DNA of 64,000 nucleotides, taken from Spirochaetota bacterium (GTDB lineage Bacteria > Spirochaetota > UBA4802 > JAFGDQ01). The notes beneath the pieces are model-generated. The model saw nothing but the letters and a program-made list of their open reading frames with translations. It searched no databases and had not been told where the DNA came from. How positions within the stretch are numbered: position 1 is the first letter of the stretch; every line of letters starts with the position of its first letter. Where the stretch lies: positions 1 through 64,000 of the forward strand of contig JAFGDQ010000086.1 of assembly GCA_016932015.1 (NCBI GenBank), written 5' to 3'. Positions 52,370 through 60,785 of this stretch are shown piece after piece. A program made the translations under genes and the position numbers.

Positions 52370-55144
52370 TCAAAGATTTTTAACAATTTCAGTACATCTG
52401 GGACAGAGCTCAGGATGTTGTTTATCTGTTCCTATTGTATCGGTGATATTCCAGCATCGTGCACATTTACTGCCTTCAGATTTTGCAACTGAAATAAAAG
52501 AGTTGTCATATTCCGCCATTTCATTGGATTTTTCATTAAGAAGTTCTACACCGGCTACCTGGAAAAATATTTTAATGAATTCTCCCATATCCTTAAGCCA
52601 GCTTTTAGTTGTTTCATTTTTTGCAAAAATTTTCAGTTTTGCTTCAAGTGAACTCCCGATGACTTTTTCGGCTCTTTTTAGTTCAAGAGCTTTAAGGGCA
52701 TCTTTTTTTATGTCTACAAGTGCTTCCATTTTATTTTCGATTTCCGGATTATTGTATTTCTTATCCAGCTTATAATATTCCTGCATATGTATGGAGCCCG
52801 GATTTTCACTGAATTTCCATATTTCTTCAGATGTGAAAGAGAGAACAGGTGCTATAAGGCGCAGAATTGTTTCGTATACTTCTTTTAAAACAGTCTGGTT
52901 TTCTCTTCTTTTCCGGGAATCTTTTTTCTCAATATATAGGATGTCTTTGGATATATCAAAGTAAATAGAAGAAAGTTCAACTGCGCAGAAGTTGACTATC
53001 CTTCTGTAAACAAGATGAAATTCAAAATTTTCATAGGCATTTTTTACCTGCTCCGAGAGATTATACAGCTTATGCAGCAGCCATTTATTGGTATCACTCA
53101 GGTCTTCATAGCTGACTTTGTCACTTTCCGCAAAGTCTGAGAGATTGCCAATGAGGAATTTAAATGTATTTCTGATTCTGCGATATGAATCAGCAACCTG
53201 TTTCATCAGATCAAGGCCGATTTTTACATCATTTCTGTAGTCTTCGCTTGATACCCAGAGTCTTAATATATCAGCGCCGTATTTGTTTATCAGATCTATC
53301 GGGGATATTGTATTTCCAGCTGATTTACTCATGGCAGCGCCTTTTTCATCAAGAACAAAGCCATGCGTAATTACAGTATTATATGGAGCTCTTCCTCTTA
53401 AAGCGAGTGCGGGCCATAATGATGACTGAAACCAACCCCTGTGCTGGTCGCTTCCTTCAAGATAAATGTCTGCAGGCCATCTGTGTGAGGGCCAGTTGTC
53501 AAGTACAGCGAAGTTGGATACTCCTGAGTCGAACCATACATCAAGAATATCGAATTCTTTTTCAAATTCGCCGCTGCCGCATGGGCATTTGGTTCCCGGA
53601 GGAATCAGTTCTTTAATATCATCAGTATACCAAGCATCTATACTTTTCTTTTTCGATAATTCGGAAAAATAAAGAATTGTATCGCCGGTCATCAGGTTCT
53701 TTCCGCAGCCCTTGCATCTGAATGACGGGATAGGAACTCCCCATGATCTCTGTCTTGAAATACACCAGTCAGGACGCCCTTCCACCATGCTTCTGAATCT
53801 GGTTTCTCCCCATTTCGGTACCCATTGTGTATCGTCAACAGCTTTCAGTCCTTTCTCTCTCATATTATCATGATCGATCTTTAAAAACCACTGCTCTGTA
53901 GCTCTGAATATAAGCGGCTTTTTACATCTCCAGCAGTGAGGATATGAGTGTTCGATGTCTGCTGTAAAAATAAGAGCATTTTTTTCTTTTAACAGTTCAA
54001 TGACTTTCGGGTTGGCATCAAAAACATTAATGCCTTTCATTTCCGGGAAATCTTCTGTGTATCTCCCCTGATCGTCAACTGGCGAATAAGCTTCAAGATT
54101 GTACTCAAGCCCAATAACATAGTCTTCCTGCCCATGACCCGGAGCAGTATGTACAATTCCCGTTCCCTGCTCAAGTGTCACATGGTTTCCGAATATGACT
54201 TTCGATTCCCTGTTTATGAACGGATGATATACTTTTAAGCTCTTTATATCCTCAGCAGACAGAAGAGTGCTTTCGCCTTTTTCTTTTCCAGTTGCTTCAG
54301 CCGTTGCGTTTGCAAGTCCGTCAGCAAGGATGTAGCTTTCATCCCCGAATTTATATACTGAATACGGGAAATCAGGATGAAAGGCTAGTGCAAGGTTTGC
54401 AGGCAATGTCCATGGTGTGGTGGTCCATATTACAACATACAGATTATCATTATCAACACCCTGAACATTTATGCTTTTCGGATCTACCTTGAATTTAACA
54501 TAAATTGAAGGTGATGTGTGGTCATCATATTCAACTTCAGCTTCAGCAAGAGCTGTTTCACAATTCGGACACCAGTAAATAGGCTTTTTGCTTCTGTATA
54601 TGAATCCTTTTTTGAATGTTTCACCCAGGATTTCCAGGATTTTTGCCTCATAGTCAAATGACATTGTAAGATAAGGATGCTCAAAGTCAGCGAATACACC
54701 TAATCTTTTAAATTCGTTCATTTGAATCCTGATGTATTTTTCAGCGTATTTTCTGCATTTTTTTCTGATTTTAAGTATATCAGTATCGTCTTCTTTGATA
54801 TCTTTATTTTCTTTTATCTCTTTCATTACATGCAGTTCTATAGGAAGGCCGTGACAGTCCCAACCGGGAACATATGGAGATAAAAATCCTGACATGGTTT
54901 TATGTTTTACAATAATATCCTTAAGAATTTTATTCAGTGCGGTTCCGCAGTGTATGTTTCCGTTGGCATAAGGAGGTCCGTCATGAAGAATGAAAGAATC
55001 GGCGTTTTGTTTATTTTTTAGAATTTCTTCATAAATATTCTGTTCATGCCATTCTTTAAGCATTTCCGGTTCCCTTTGTGAAAGATTTGCTTTCATAGGG
55101 AAATTGGTTGCGGGTAGGTTGATTGTCTTTGAATAATCCATCAT
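52370..55144 (-). CDS. ileS: Isoleucyl-tRNA synthetase
   Basis: The 924-aa class I synthetase charges tRNA-Ile and edits valine. Motifs are PPYANGNIHCGTALNKILKD (the HIGH-type motif), the editing-domain WTTTPWTLPANLALAFHPD, AAMSKSAGN (KMSKS) near residue 605, and a C-terminal zinc finger CARCWNITD ... CPRCTEIV. Length matches bacterial enzymes. ATG 55144 is followed by a second ATG; either could start. The gene precedes lspA. Confidence 0.97.
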   Translation of the reverse strand: MMDYSKTINLPATNFPMKANLSQREPEMLKEWHEQNIYEEILKNKQNADSFILHDGPPYANGNIHCGTALNKILKDIIVKHKTMSGFLSPYVPGWDCHGLPIELHVMKEIKENKDIKEDDTDILKIRKKCRKYAEKYIRIQMNEFKRLGVFADFEHPYLTMSFDYEAKILEILGETFKKGFIYRSKKPIYWCPNCETALAEAEVEYDDHTSPSIYVKFKVDPKSINVQGVDNDNLYVVIWTTTPWTLPANLALAFHPDFPYSVYKFGDESYILADGLANATAEATGKEKGESTLLSAEDIKSLKVYHPFINRESKVIFGNHVTLEQGTGIVHTAPGHGQEDYVIGLEYNLEAYSPVDDQGRYTEDFPEMKGINVFDANPKVIELLKEKNALIFTADIEHSYPHCWRCKKPLIFRATEQWFLKIDHDNMREKGLKAVDDTQWVPKWGETRFRSMVEGRPDWCISRQRSWGVPIPSFRCKGCGKNLMTGDTILYFSELSKKKSIDAWYTDDIKELIPPGTKCPCGSGEFEKEFDILDVWFDSGVSNFAVLDNWPSHRWPADIYLEGSDQHRGWFQSSLWPALALRGRAPYNTVITHGFVLDEKGAAMSKSAGNTISPIDLINKYGADILRLWVSSEDYRNDVKIGLDLMKQVADSYRRIRNTFKFLIGNLSDFAESDKVSYEDLSDTNKWLLHKLYNLSEQVKNAYENFEFHLVYRRIVNFCAVELSSIYFDISKDILYIEKKDSRKRRENQTVLKEVYETILRLIAPVLSFTSEEIWKFSENPGSIHMQEYYKLDKKYNNPEIENKMEALVDIKKDALKALELKRAEKVIGSSLEAKLKIFAKNETTKSWLKDMGEFIKIFFQVAGVELLNEKSNEMAEYDNSFISVAKSEGSKCARCWNITDTIGTDKQHPELCPRCTEIVKNL

Positions 55145-55523
55145 TTCCTCGTCAGGATATACTTGTTTTATTTAATAATAAGTTATGTAAAATCATTTTC
55201 CATCAATTAACTGAATCATATGGAAGTTTCTATATTTAGTTATTTCTTTTGTGCAGAGCGACTTTTACACAGAAATAGGTAATATCTGAGTTAAAACTTA
55301 TTGATAGAAAAAACAATAAGTAAAAATGTTTAATAGTCAGTGTTTCTTCAGAAGCTTCAATATTTCCGTTATTAACGAAATTTTATAAACATAACCACTT
55401 GTTTGTTTTGTCAATATTTTTTTATTTAGATATTTTTTAACACAACAATTGATAAATTTTCGATTTTACGGAAAAAGAGTTTACAAAACTGTGATTCATT
55501 ACCAGCGTTACATATTAAGTATA
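55145..55523. other. AT-rich spacer upstream of the TPP riboswitch
   Basis: The spacer separates divergent ileS and thi4. It is AT-rich with no ORF. Promoters for ileS (leftward) and thi4 (rightward) should lie here; I cannot assign them. The T-run near 55419-55433 may be part of one. Confidence 0.3.
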
Positions 55524-55597
55524 CTTGCAGGGGTGGCATAAGATGCCTGAGATTATACCCTTTGAACCTGATCCGGGTAATTCCGGCGAAGGGAGTT
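55524..55597 (+). promoter_or_regulatory. TPP riboswitch
   Basis: The THI-box core is unmistakable. The aptamer has GCAGGGGTGGCAT, the conserved CTGAGA at 55547-55552, then TACCCTTTGAACCTGATCCGGGTAA and GGCGAAGGGAGT. Thiamine diphosphate binding would switch expression of the thi4-thiC operon that follows. Confidence 0.97.
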
Positions 55598-55618
55598 AAT
55601 CTAATAATTGACTTATTC

Positions 55619-55651
55619 AAAGCCGTTCCCTGCAGGGTTACGGCTTTTGTT
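55619..55651 (+). terminator. Riboswitch expression-platform terminator
   Basis: AAAGCCGT (55619-55626) pairs with ACGGCTTT (55640-55647), with inner CCCT-GC-AGGG pairing, followed by TTTGTTATT. It lies 22 bp after the TPP aptamer and before thi4, so thiamine-dependent transcription termination is the likely mechanism. Confidence 0.85.
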
Positions 55652-55683
55652 ATTAATAGCACCTGTGAATTTATTAAACAATC

Positions 55684-56466
55684 ATGGAGAAGATTATGTT
55701 AAACGAAGTTACGATCAGTAAAGGTATTATAAATACCTATATGCAGAAGTTAATAGATACGCTTGATATTGATGTCGCCATAGTCGGGGGCGGCCCGTCA
55801 GGCCTTGTTGCCGGTTATTATCTTGCCAAAGCAGGAAAAAAAGCGGCGATGTTTGAGAAAAAGCTTTCCATAGGCGGCGGAATCTGGGGGGGCGGCATGA
55901 TGTTCAATGAAGTAGTTGTTCAGGATGAAAGTCTGGACATACTTTCTGAATTTGACCTGCAGCCAAAAATGTTTGAAAAAGGATATTATACACTCGATTC
56001 CGTTTATCTTGCCTCAACACTTGTACATAAATCAATGAAAGCAGGATTAAAGATATTCAACTTAATCGCTGTTGAAGATGTTGTTATCAGGAATGATGCT
56101 GTAGCAGGTCTTGTTATTAACTGGGGAGCTGTTGATACTTTAGGATGGCATGTGGATCCGTTAACAATTCATTCAAAATTTGTACTCGATGCCACCGGCC
56201 ATCCTGCAAATATTACAGATGTCCTTATCAGAAAAGCAGGCGTTAAACTCGATACTCCCACAGGCGGCATAGTTGGAGAAAAGCCCATGGAAGCAGACAA
56301 AGGCGAAACTCAGACTGTGGAAAATACAAAACAGGTTTATCCCGGCCTTTATGTCAGCGGAATGGCTGCCAATGCCGTATTCGGAGGTTATAGAATGGGG
56401 CCGATTTTCGGCGGTATGCTGCTTTCAGGCAAAAAAGCGGCAGAGGAAATGATTGAGAAGCTGTAA
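55684..56466 (+). CDS. thi4: Thiazole synthase Thi4, sulfide-dependent type
   Basis: Thi4 makes the thiazole moiety of thiamine from NAD and glycine. The 260-aa protein has [21 protein letters not shown]-type FAD/NAD motif ([12 protein letters not shown]), [16 protein letters not shown] and [13 protein letters not shown]. Yeast Thi4 donates sulfur from a Cys at the position that here reads GWHVDPLTI, a His, as in archaeal catalytic Thi4 that uses free sulfide. That suits a sulfidic, anoxic lifestyle. It is under the TPP riboswitch and upstream of thiC. Confidence 0.92.
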   Translation: MEKIMLNEVTISKGIINTYMQKLIDTLDIDVAIVGGGPSGLVAGYYLAKAGKKAAMFEKKLSIGGGIWGGGMMFNEVVVQDESLDILSEFDLQPKMFEKGYYTLDSVYLASTLVHKSMKAGLKIFNLIAVEDVVIRNDAVAGLVINWGAVDTLGWHVDPLTIHSKFVLDATGHPANITDVLIRKAGVKLDTPTGGIVGEKPMEADKGETQTVENTKQVYPGLYVSGMAANAVFGGYRMGPIFGGMLLSGKKAAEEMIEKL

Positions 56467-56629
56467 TTGTACAGAGTTCTGTAAAAGGCCTCTGAATGAA
56501 CTGATACATTTGATAATAAGAACCCGGACATTGTAAAATTTTTATCAAGGCAGGGAAGTCGTTTATTTTGACAGTTGTTTTGTTAAACTAAATGTCTTCA
56601 AAAAACAAAATGCTTTCAGGAGGAAGGCA

Positions 56630-57901
56630 ATGAACATTAAAAAACAAGCTGAACAGGGAATTATTACTGATAATATATATGCTGCTGCAAAGAAGGAGTG
56701 CCTGGATGCTGAGTTTATCAGAAAGGGTATTTGTGACGGCAGTATTGTAATTCCATGCAACAAGAACAGGAAAATTGAAAAAGTCTGCGCAATAGGGCAG
56801 GGAACAAGCACAAAAATAAACGCGAATATAGGAGCTTCACCTTATCATTCCAATCCGGAAGAAGAGCTGCAGAAACTTGAAGCTGCAGTCAAATACGGGG
56901 CTGATGCTGTTATGGATTTATCCCTGGGGCCTGAGCAGATAAAAATCCGCCGCGAGGTAATTGCCCATTCTCCGGTCCCGGTAGGTACAGTACCAATCTA
57001 TCAGACAGGTTTTGAGCTGTCTTCATCCGGCAGAAATATTGAAGACATGACAATCAATGATTTTTTTAATACTATCCGCAATCAGGCTGAAGAAGGCGTT
57101 GATTTCATGACTATTCATTCAGGGGTCACCCGGGAAGTACTCGCGAAAATGGAAAATCAGGGGCGCGCACTTGACGTCGTCAGCCGCGGAGGGTCATTTC
57201 TTATTTCCTGGATGAGAAGAAACGGTAAAGAATCTCCTTTATATGAATATTATGACGAAATTCTCGACATACTTGCAGAGTATGATGTAACTATATCGCT
57301 GGGTGATGGATTAAGGCCGGGTTCAACCGTAGATGCAACTGACAGGGCGCAGATATCGGAGCTCATAGTGCTTGGAGAACTGACTGAACGTGCCTGGGCA
57401 AAGGGTGTGCAGGCGGTCATAGAGGGTCCGGGCCATGTTCCGCTTAACCAGGTAGCTGAGAATATGCAGCTGCAGAAATCGATCTGTTCCGGCGCTCCTT
57501 TTTATATTCTCGGGCCTCTTGTAACAGACATTGCTTCAGGATATGATCATATCGCGGGAGCCATCGGAGGAGCTGTTGCTGCTATCAATGGAGCAGATTT
57601 TCTGTGCTATCTTACTCCGGCTGAACATCTGAAGCTGCCGACTGTCAATGATGTTATTGACGGAGTTATTGCTTCAAAGATAGCGGCACATGCCGCGGAT
57701 CTTGTTAAAAATGTTCCCGGAGCATGGGAAAGAGAGCGGGCTATGGCAAAGGCCAGGAAGACACTTGACTGGGAAAAGCAGATTGAGCTTTCGGTAAATC
57801 CCGACAAAGCACGCGCTTACAGGCAGGAAAGCGAAATAGGAGAAGATAATGTGTGCACTATGTGCGGTGAATTCTGTGCGATTAAAAGACTGCAGAATTA
57901 A
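56630..57901 (+). CDS. thiC: Phosphomethylpyrimidine synthase ThiC
   Basis: ThiC is a radical SAM enzyme that converts aminoimidazole ribotide to the HMP-phosphate half of thiamine. The 423-aa protein is the short form common in anaerobes. The Fe-S motif CTMCGEFCAIK (CX2CX4C) is at the C-terminus. Conserved segments LSLGPEQIKIRREVI, DFMTIHSGVTREVL, SLGDGLRPGS and EGPGHVPLNQ are present. AGGAGG precedes the ATG. It follows thi4 by 160 bp and both depend on the upstream TPP riboswitch. Confidence 0.96.
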   Translation: MNIKKQAEQGIITDNIYAAAKKECLDAEFIRKGICDGSIVIPCNKNRKIEKVCAIGQGTSTKINANIGASPYHSNPEEELQKLEAAVKYGADAVMDLSLGPEQIKIRREVIAHSPVPVGTVPIYQTGFELSSSGRNIEDMTINDFFNTIRNQAEEGVDFMTIHSGVTREVLAKMENQGRALDVVSRGGSFLISWMRRNGKESPLYEYYDEILDILAEYDVTISLGDGLRPGSTVDATDRAQISELIVLGELTERAWAKGVQAVIEGPGHVPLNQVAENMQLQKSICSGAPFYILGPLVTDIASGYDHIAGAIGGAVAAINGADFLCYLTPAEHLKLPTVNDVIDGVIASKIAAHAADLVKNVPGAWERERAMAKARKTLDWEKQIELSVNPDKARAYRQESEIGEDNVCTMCGEFCAIKRLQN

Positions 57902-58030
57902 TCACTAAAAAATAATATTTCGGTGCTATTCCGATAATTCCGGGCAAGGGAAATTGCTTGATTTTTCAGAATGAGCCTGAATTATTGAATTACAAATATA
58001 AGCTGAAATTTTTTATTGAGCTTTCATAAA

Positions 58031-58146
58031 GAAAAAGAGTAACTGCTCAGCTATAGCTCCTCAAGAAGGACAAATCGATAATTATTCCTTCTTGAGGAGA
58101 GGTTTTTGCGTATAAATTCCCAATATCTGAGCAGTTACGAAAAAGA
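58031..58146. mobile_element. MITE-like element with IS66-type ends and 8-bp target duplication
   Basis: Terminal inverted repeats GTAACTGCTCAG (58039-58050) and CTGAGCAGTTAC (58127-58138) are perfect over 12 bp. An inner perfect 14-bp inverted repeat (CTCCTCAAGAAGGA at 58057-58070, TCCTTCTTGAGGAG at 58086-58099) lies inside. The 8-bp sequence GAAAAAGA flanks both sides exactly (58031-58038, 58139-58146). IS66-family elements have 5'-GTAA ends and 8-bp duplications, so this is probably a non-autonomous 100-bp derivative. It encodes no protein. Confidence 0.75.
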
Positions 58147-58208
58147 TTGTTTAATCACGATTGATCAGTTTTTTGTATTGTTTTATGCGGAATTCTGAGG
58201 GGGTATTT

Positions 58209-58236
58209 CGCGTTCTATGTCTGTATAGAATGCGCG
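58209..58236. repeat. Short hairpin between the MITE and the NSS gene
   Basis: TTCTAT-N6-ATAGAA (58213-58230) flanked by CGCG on both sides forms a short hairpin within the gap 57902-58328. It lies about 100 bp upstream of the NSS transporter and may be regulatory. The remaining gap is AT-rich. Confidence 0.3.
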
Positions 58237-58328
58237 CATAAATTATGGAAAATTACTTAATCTTTTTGCATTCCATAGTACTGCTAAGGAGTGATTCGTT
58301 ATTATCTGTCCCGTAAAAGGAAAATAAT

Positions 58329-59852
58329 ATGAAAGCAAGAGAAACCTGGAAGAACAGATCTGTATTTATTATGGCTGCTGTCGGATCCGCTATAGGCCTG
58401 GGAAATATGTGGAGATTTCCATATGTTGCCGCCCAGAATGGAGGCGGAGCATTTCTCATTCCATATTTTACAGCATTAATTACCGCCGGTATTCCTATTA
58501 TGATAATTGAATACGGCCTGGGAAGGCGTTCTCAGGCATCTGCAAATGTTGCTCTTGGGGCAATAAAAAAGCCGCTCAGGTTTGTAGGCTGGCTGTCAAT
58601 TATGGCGGCTTTCGGAATCAATATTTATTACTGTATAGTACTGGCTTGGGTTATTAACTTTTTTATTCCGGTTTTTGATATTACTTCATGGGCTGTTGAT
58701 ATAACCTCCAGTAAAATTCATTTTTTTACTGATATTCTTCATCTTTCTGACGGGCCGTGGGATTTCCAGAAAATTTATCTTCCGCTATTAATCGGACTCT
58801 TTCTTGCATGGCTGGCAATCTGGGCGATTATTAAAAGCGGGCTCGGCAAGATCGGAAAAATATTATTGTTTACTGTTCCTGTTCCTGTTGTACTTGTTCT
58901 GATATTGCTTGTAAGAGGATTGACTCTTGAAGGAGCTACAGTAGGCCTTAACTATTATCTGTCTCCTGAGTGGTCAAAGCTTGCGAATCCCCAGGTCTGG
59001 CTTGCCGCATACGGTCAGATTTTTTTTTCGCTTTCAGTAGGATTCGGGACAATGATTGCATATTCTTCGTTCATGCCCAAGAATACCGAACTACCGAATT
59101 CGGCGGCAATTACTTCATTCGGCAACTGCGCTTTCAGTTTTCTGGCAGGATTTGCCGTATTCAGCGTGCTTGGATATTTCGCTTTCATAACAAACGTCCC
59201 TATTGAACAGGTCGCGCAGGCAGGGCCGAGTCTTGCGTTTATTGTTTATCCTGCCGCTCTGGCGCAGCTTCCTTTATGGATAAAATTTTTCGCGTTCCTT
59301 TTTTTCCTTACATTATTACTGCTGGGAATTGATTCCGCTTTCAGTCTCCTGGAAACTGTCAGTACCGCATTAAGCGATAAATTTAATTTTTCCAGAACAA
59401 AAGCTACTACAATTGTTGCACTGACCAGTTTTCTTCTGGGCATTCCTTTGTCTACAGGTGCAGGTTTATACTGGCTGGATATAATAGATCATTTTATTAT
59501 GAATTATCTTATAACAATTACCGCCATTATGGAATGTATAGCAATCGGATGGGTAATGGGAACAAAGAAATTTACCGCAGAAATTAATAAAAATGCCGAG
59601 ATCAGAATCGGTTTTATCTTTTCTTTTCTGGTGAAATTTCTTACTCCATTAATCCTTATTACAACAATAATTATATCATTTATCAGAGAAATAGAAAAAC
59701 CGTATGAAGGTTATCCTTTTTCAGCTATTATGGTGCTCGGAGTCGGGACCCTGATTTTCCTGATAATTTGCGCGTTACTGCTTTCTGTTTTTAAGAATGA
59801 TTACGAGGAAGAACAGGAAAACGGAATTCGTTTATCGAATGGAGGTAATTAA
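58329..59852 (+). CDS. Neurotransmitter:sodium symporter (NSS/SNF) family transporter
   Basis: The 507-aa membrane protein has the NSS signature GSAIGLGNMWRFPYVAAQNGGGAF in TM1 and about 11-12 hydrophobic segments; FFSLSVGFGTMIAYSSFM (TM6) also fits. Bacterial relatives (LeuT, TnaT, MetP) take up amino acids with Na+. Overlap with the tiny MetS-type gene suggests the MetP/MetS type, in which MetS is needed for function. Substrate (methionine, alanine or other) is not deducible. AAAGGAAAAT precedes the ATG. Confidence 0.94.
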   Translation: MKARETWKNRSVFIMAAVGSAIGLGNMWRFPYVAAQNGGGAFLIPYFTALITAGIPIMIIEYGLGRRSQASANVALGAIKKPLRFVGWLSIMAAFGINIYYCIVLAWVINFFIPVFDITSWAVDITSSKIHFFTDILHLSDGPWDFQKIYLPLLIGLFLAWLAIWAIIKSGLGKIGKILLFTVPVPVVLVLILLVRGLTLEGATVGLNYYLSPEWSKLANPQVWLAAYGQIFFSLSVGFGTMIAYSSFMPKNTELPNSAAITSFGNCAFSFLAGFAVFSVLGYFAFITNVPIEQVAQAGPSLAFIVYPAALAQLPLWIKFFAFLFFLTLLLLGIDSAFSLLETVSTALSDKFNFSRTKATTIVALTSFLLGIPLSTGAGLYWLDIIDHFIMNYLITITAIMECIAIGWVMGTKKFTAEINKNAEIRIGFIFSFLVKFLTPLILITTIIISFIREIEKPYEGYPFSAIMVLGVGTLIFLIICALLLSVFKNDYEEEQENGIRLSNGGN

Positions 59853-59983
59853 TGGAAGCTAAGGCAATTATTATGGCACTTATAGGTTTTTTCTTTTTAT
59901 ACGGCGGGCTTGTATGTTGTATCGGAATTGCATGGTATCATACGAGACAAAAGAATAATGGTAAAACTGAAAATCAGAGTTAA
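59852..59983 (+). CDS. MetS-type small subunit of NSS transporter
   Basis: This 43-aa ORF (MEAKAIIMALIGFFFLYGG...) starts at ATG 59852, overlapping the transporter stop TAA by one base, with GGAGG 7 bases upstream. It has a single membrane helix (AIIMALIGFFFLYGGLVCC, about 5-25) and a basic tail. MetS-like small proteins of this size and position accompany NSS transporters such as MetP of Corynebacterium. It is probably translated by coupling. Confidence 0.85.
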   Translation: MEAKAIIMALIGFFFLYGGLVCCIGIAWYHTRQKNNGKTENQS

Positions 59984-60000
59984 AAGTGCTCCATTAACAT

Positions 60001-60030
60001 AAGAAACCAGCCGCAAAGGCCGGTTTCTTA
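60001..60030 (+). terminator. Intrinsic terminator after the MetS-type gene
   Basis: AAGAAACCAGCC pairs with GGCCGGTTTCTT around a GCAAA loop, one mismatch. It lies 17 bp beyond the MetS stop. No long T-run follows, though TTTCTTA is present at the stem end. It probably ends the transporter operon. Confidence 0.65.
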
Positions 60031-60075
60031 TGGGGTAGATATATGAAATACTGATTTTGAGATTACATTGAAAAA

Positions 60076-60240
60076 TTAAAATTTATATACAGGAACAGCA
60101 ACATTTACTTTTTTTTCCTCCGGAGTTTTTTCCATCAGCGGTTCAATGCTGCTTATATCGCTGTTTTGAATTGACAGATTACCTGTTATACATCCGGTCA
60201 TTAGAGTTAATAATAAAATTATTAATGAAAGATATTTCAT
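60076..60240 (-). CDS. Small putative lipoprotein
   Basis: ATG 60240 gives a 54-aa protein MKYLSLIILLLTLMTGC... with a lipobox (LMTGC, Cys at 17). The mature part is about 38 residues, acidic then ending NVAVPVYKF. An in-frame ATG at 60297 would add 19 residues before the signal and is not supported. I do not recognise it. Confidence 0.6.
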   Translation of the reverse strand: MKYLSLIILLLTLMTGCITGNLSIQNSDISSIEPLMEKTPEEKKVNVAVPVYKF

Positions 60241-60339
60241 ATTTTTCAGACTTTTTGAATTTCTATTTAATTTAATTAATAAATTACCAATTGTCAATAT
60301 AAATAATTATTTTAATGTAATTTCCGGCCGGAAAATATG

Positions 60340-60564
60340 TCAGTTTATTGATTTATTGCTTTTAGTATTCCACGTATCTCTTATTTCTTCAATCATTTCA
60401 TCATCGCCCATTTCTTCATAAATATCGCGGATTTTTGTAAAAACTTCCTTAATGAGCTGTCTGACATCCTCCGATTCGATATAATTTTCGCCGTTTTCCC
60501 TGAGAAATTCACTAAGTACATCAAGTACTTTCATGGTTTCTTCAAGCCTTTGCATATAATCCAT
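60340..60564 (-). CDS. Small acidic helical protein
   Basis: The 74-aa protein has an amphipathic, Glu/Asp-rich sequence (MQRLEETMKVLDVLSEFLRENGENY, EMGDDEMIEEIRDTW) and probably forms helices. No Cys, signal or membrane segment is present. AGGAAG lies 10 bases upstream of the ATG. It has no recognised family. Confidence 0.6.
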   Translation of the reverse strand: MDYMQRLEETMKVLDVLSEFLRENGENYIESEDVRQLIKEVFTKIRDIYEEMGDDEMIEEIRDTWNTKSNKSIN

Positions 60565-60603
60565 ATCTGGTTCTTCCTGTTATAGCTTTGTAATAATCTA
60601 AAA

Positions 60604-60646
60604 CGGCAGTATGCAGGAGTACAACCTTAAATACTGCCGCATACTG
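60604..60646 (-). terminator. Inverted repeat between small genes
   Basis: CGGCAGTAT (60604-60612) and ATACTGCCG (60631-60639) form a perfect 9-bp stem. Overlapping GCAGTATGC and GCATACTGC can form an alternative stem. Read leftward it ends in TTTT, so it could terminate the aconitase operon. Confidence 0.6.
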
Positions 60647-60648
60647 CA

Positions 60649-60780
60649 TTACTTGTTTGTCACATTCATTATCAGCATTTTTATAATAAATGTCAATAAC
60701 GGAATGCCTATAAAGAGCAGGAAAATTATTTTAATAAAGAAAGGATCTATTCTTTTCCCTGCCGGTTTTTTTTTGTTCAT
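60649..60780 (-). CDS. Small single-pass membrane protein
   Basis: This 43-aa ORF (MNKKKPAGKRIDPFFIKIIF...) has a basic N-terminus and one hydrophobic segment (FFIKIIFLLFIGIPLLTFII, about 14-33). Start ATG at 60778-60780 follows AGGA 5 bases upstream. It begins 6 bp beyond the aconitase stop on the same strand, so it is probably in the aconitase operon. Function unknown. Confidence 0.55.
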   Translation of the reverse strand: MNKKKPAGKRIDPFFIKIIFLLFIGIPLLTFIIKMLIMNVTNK

Positions 60781-60785
60781 ATTTC

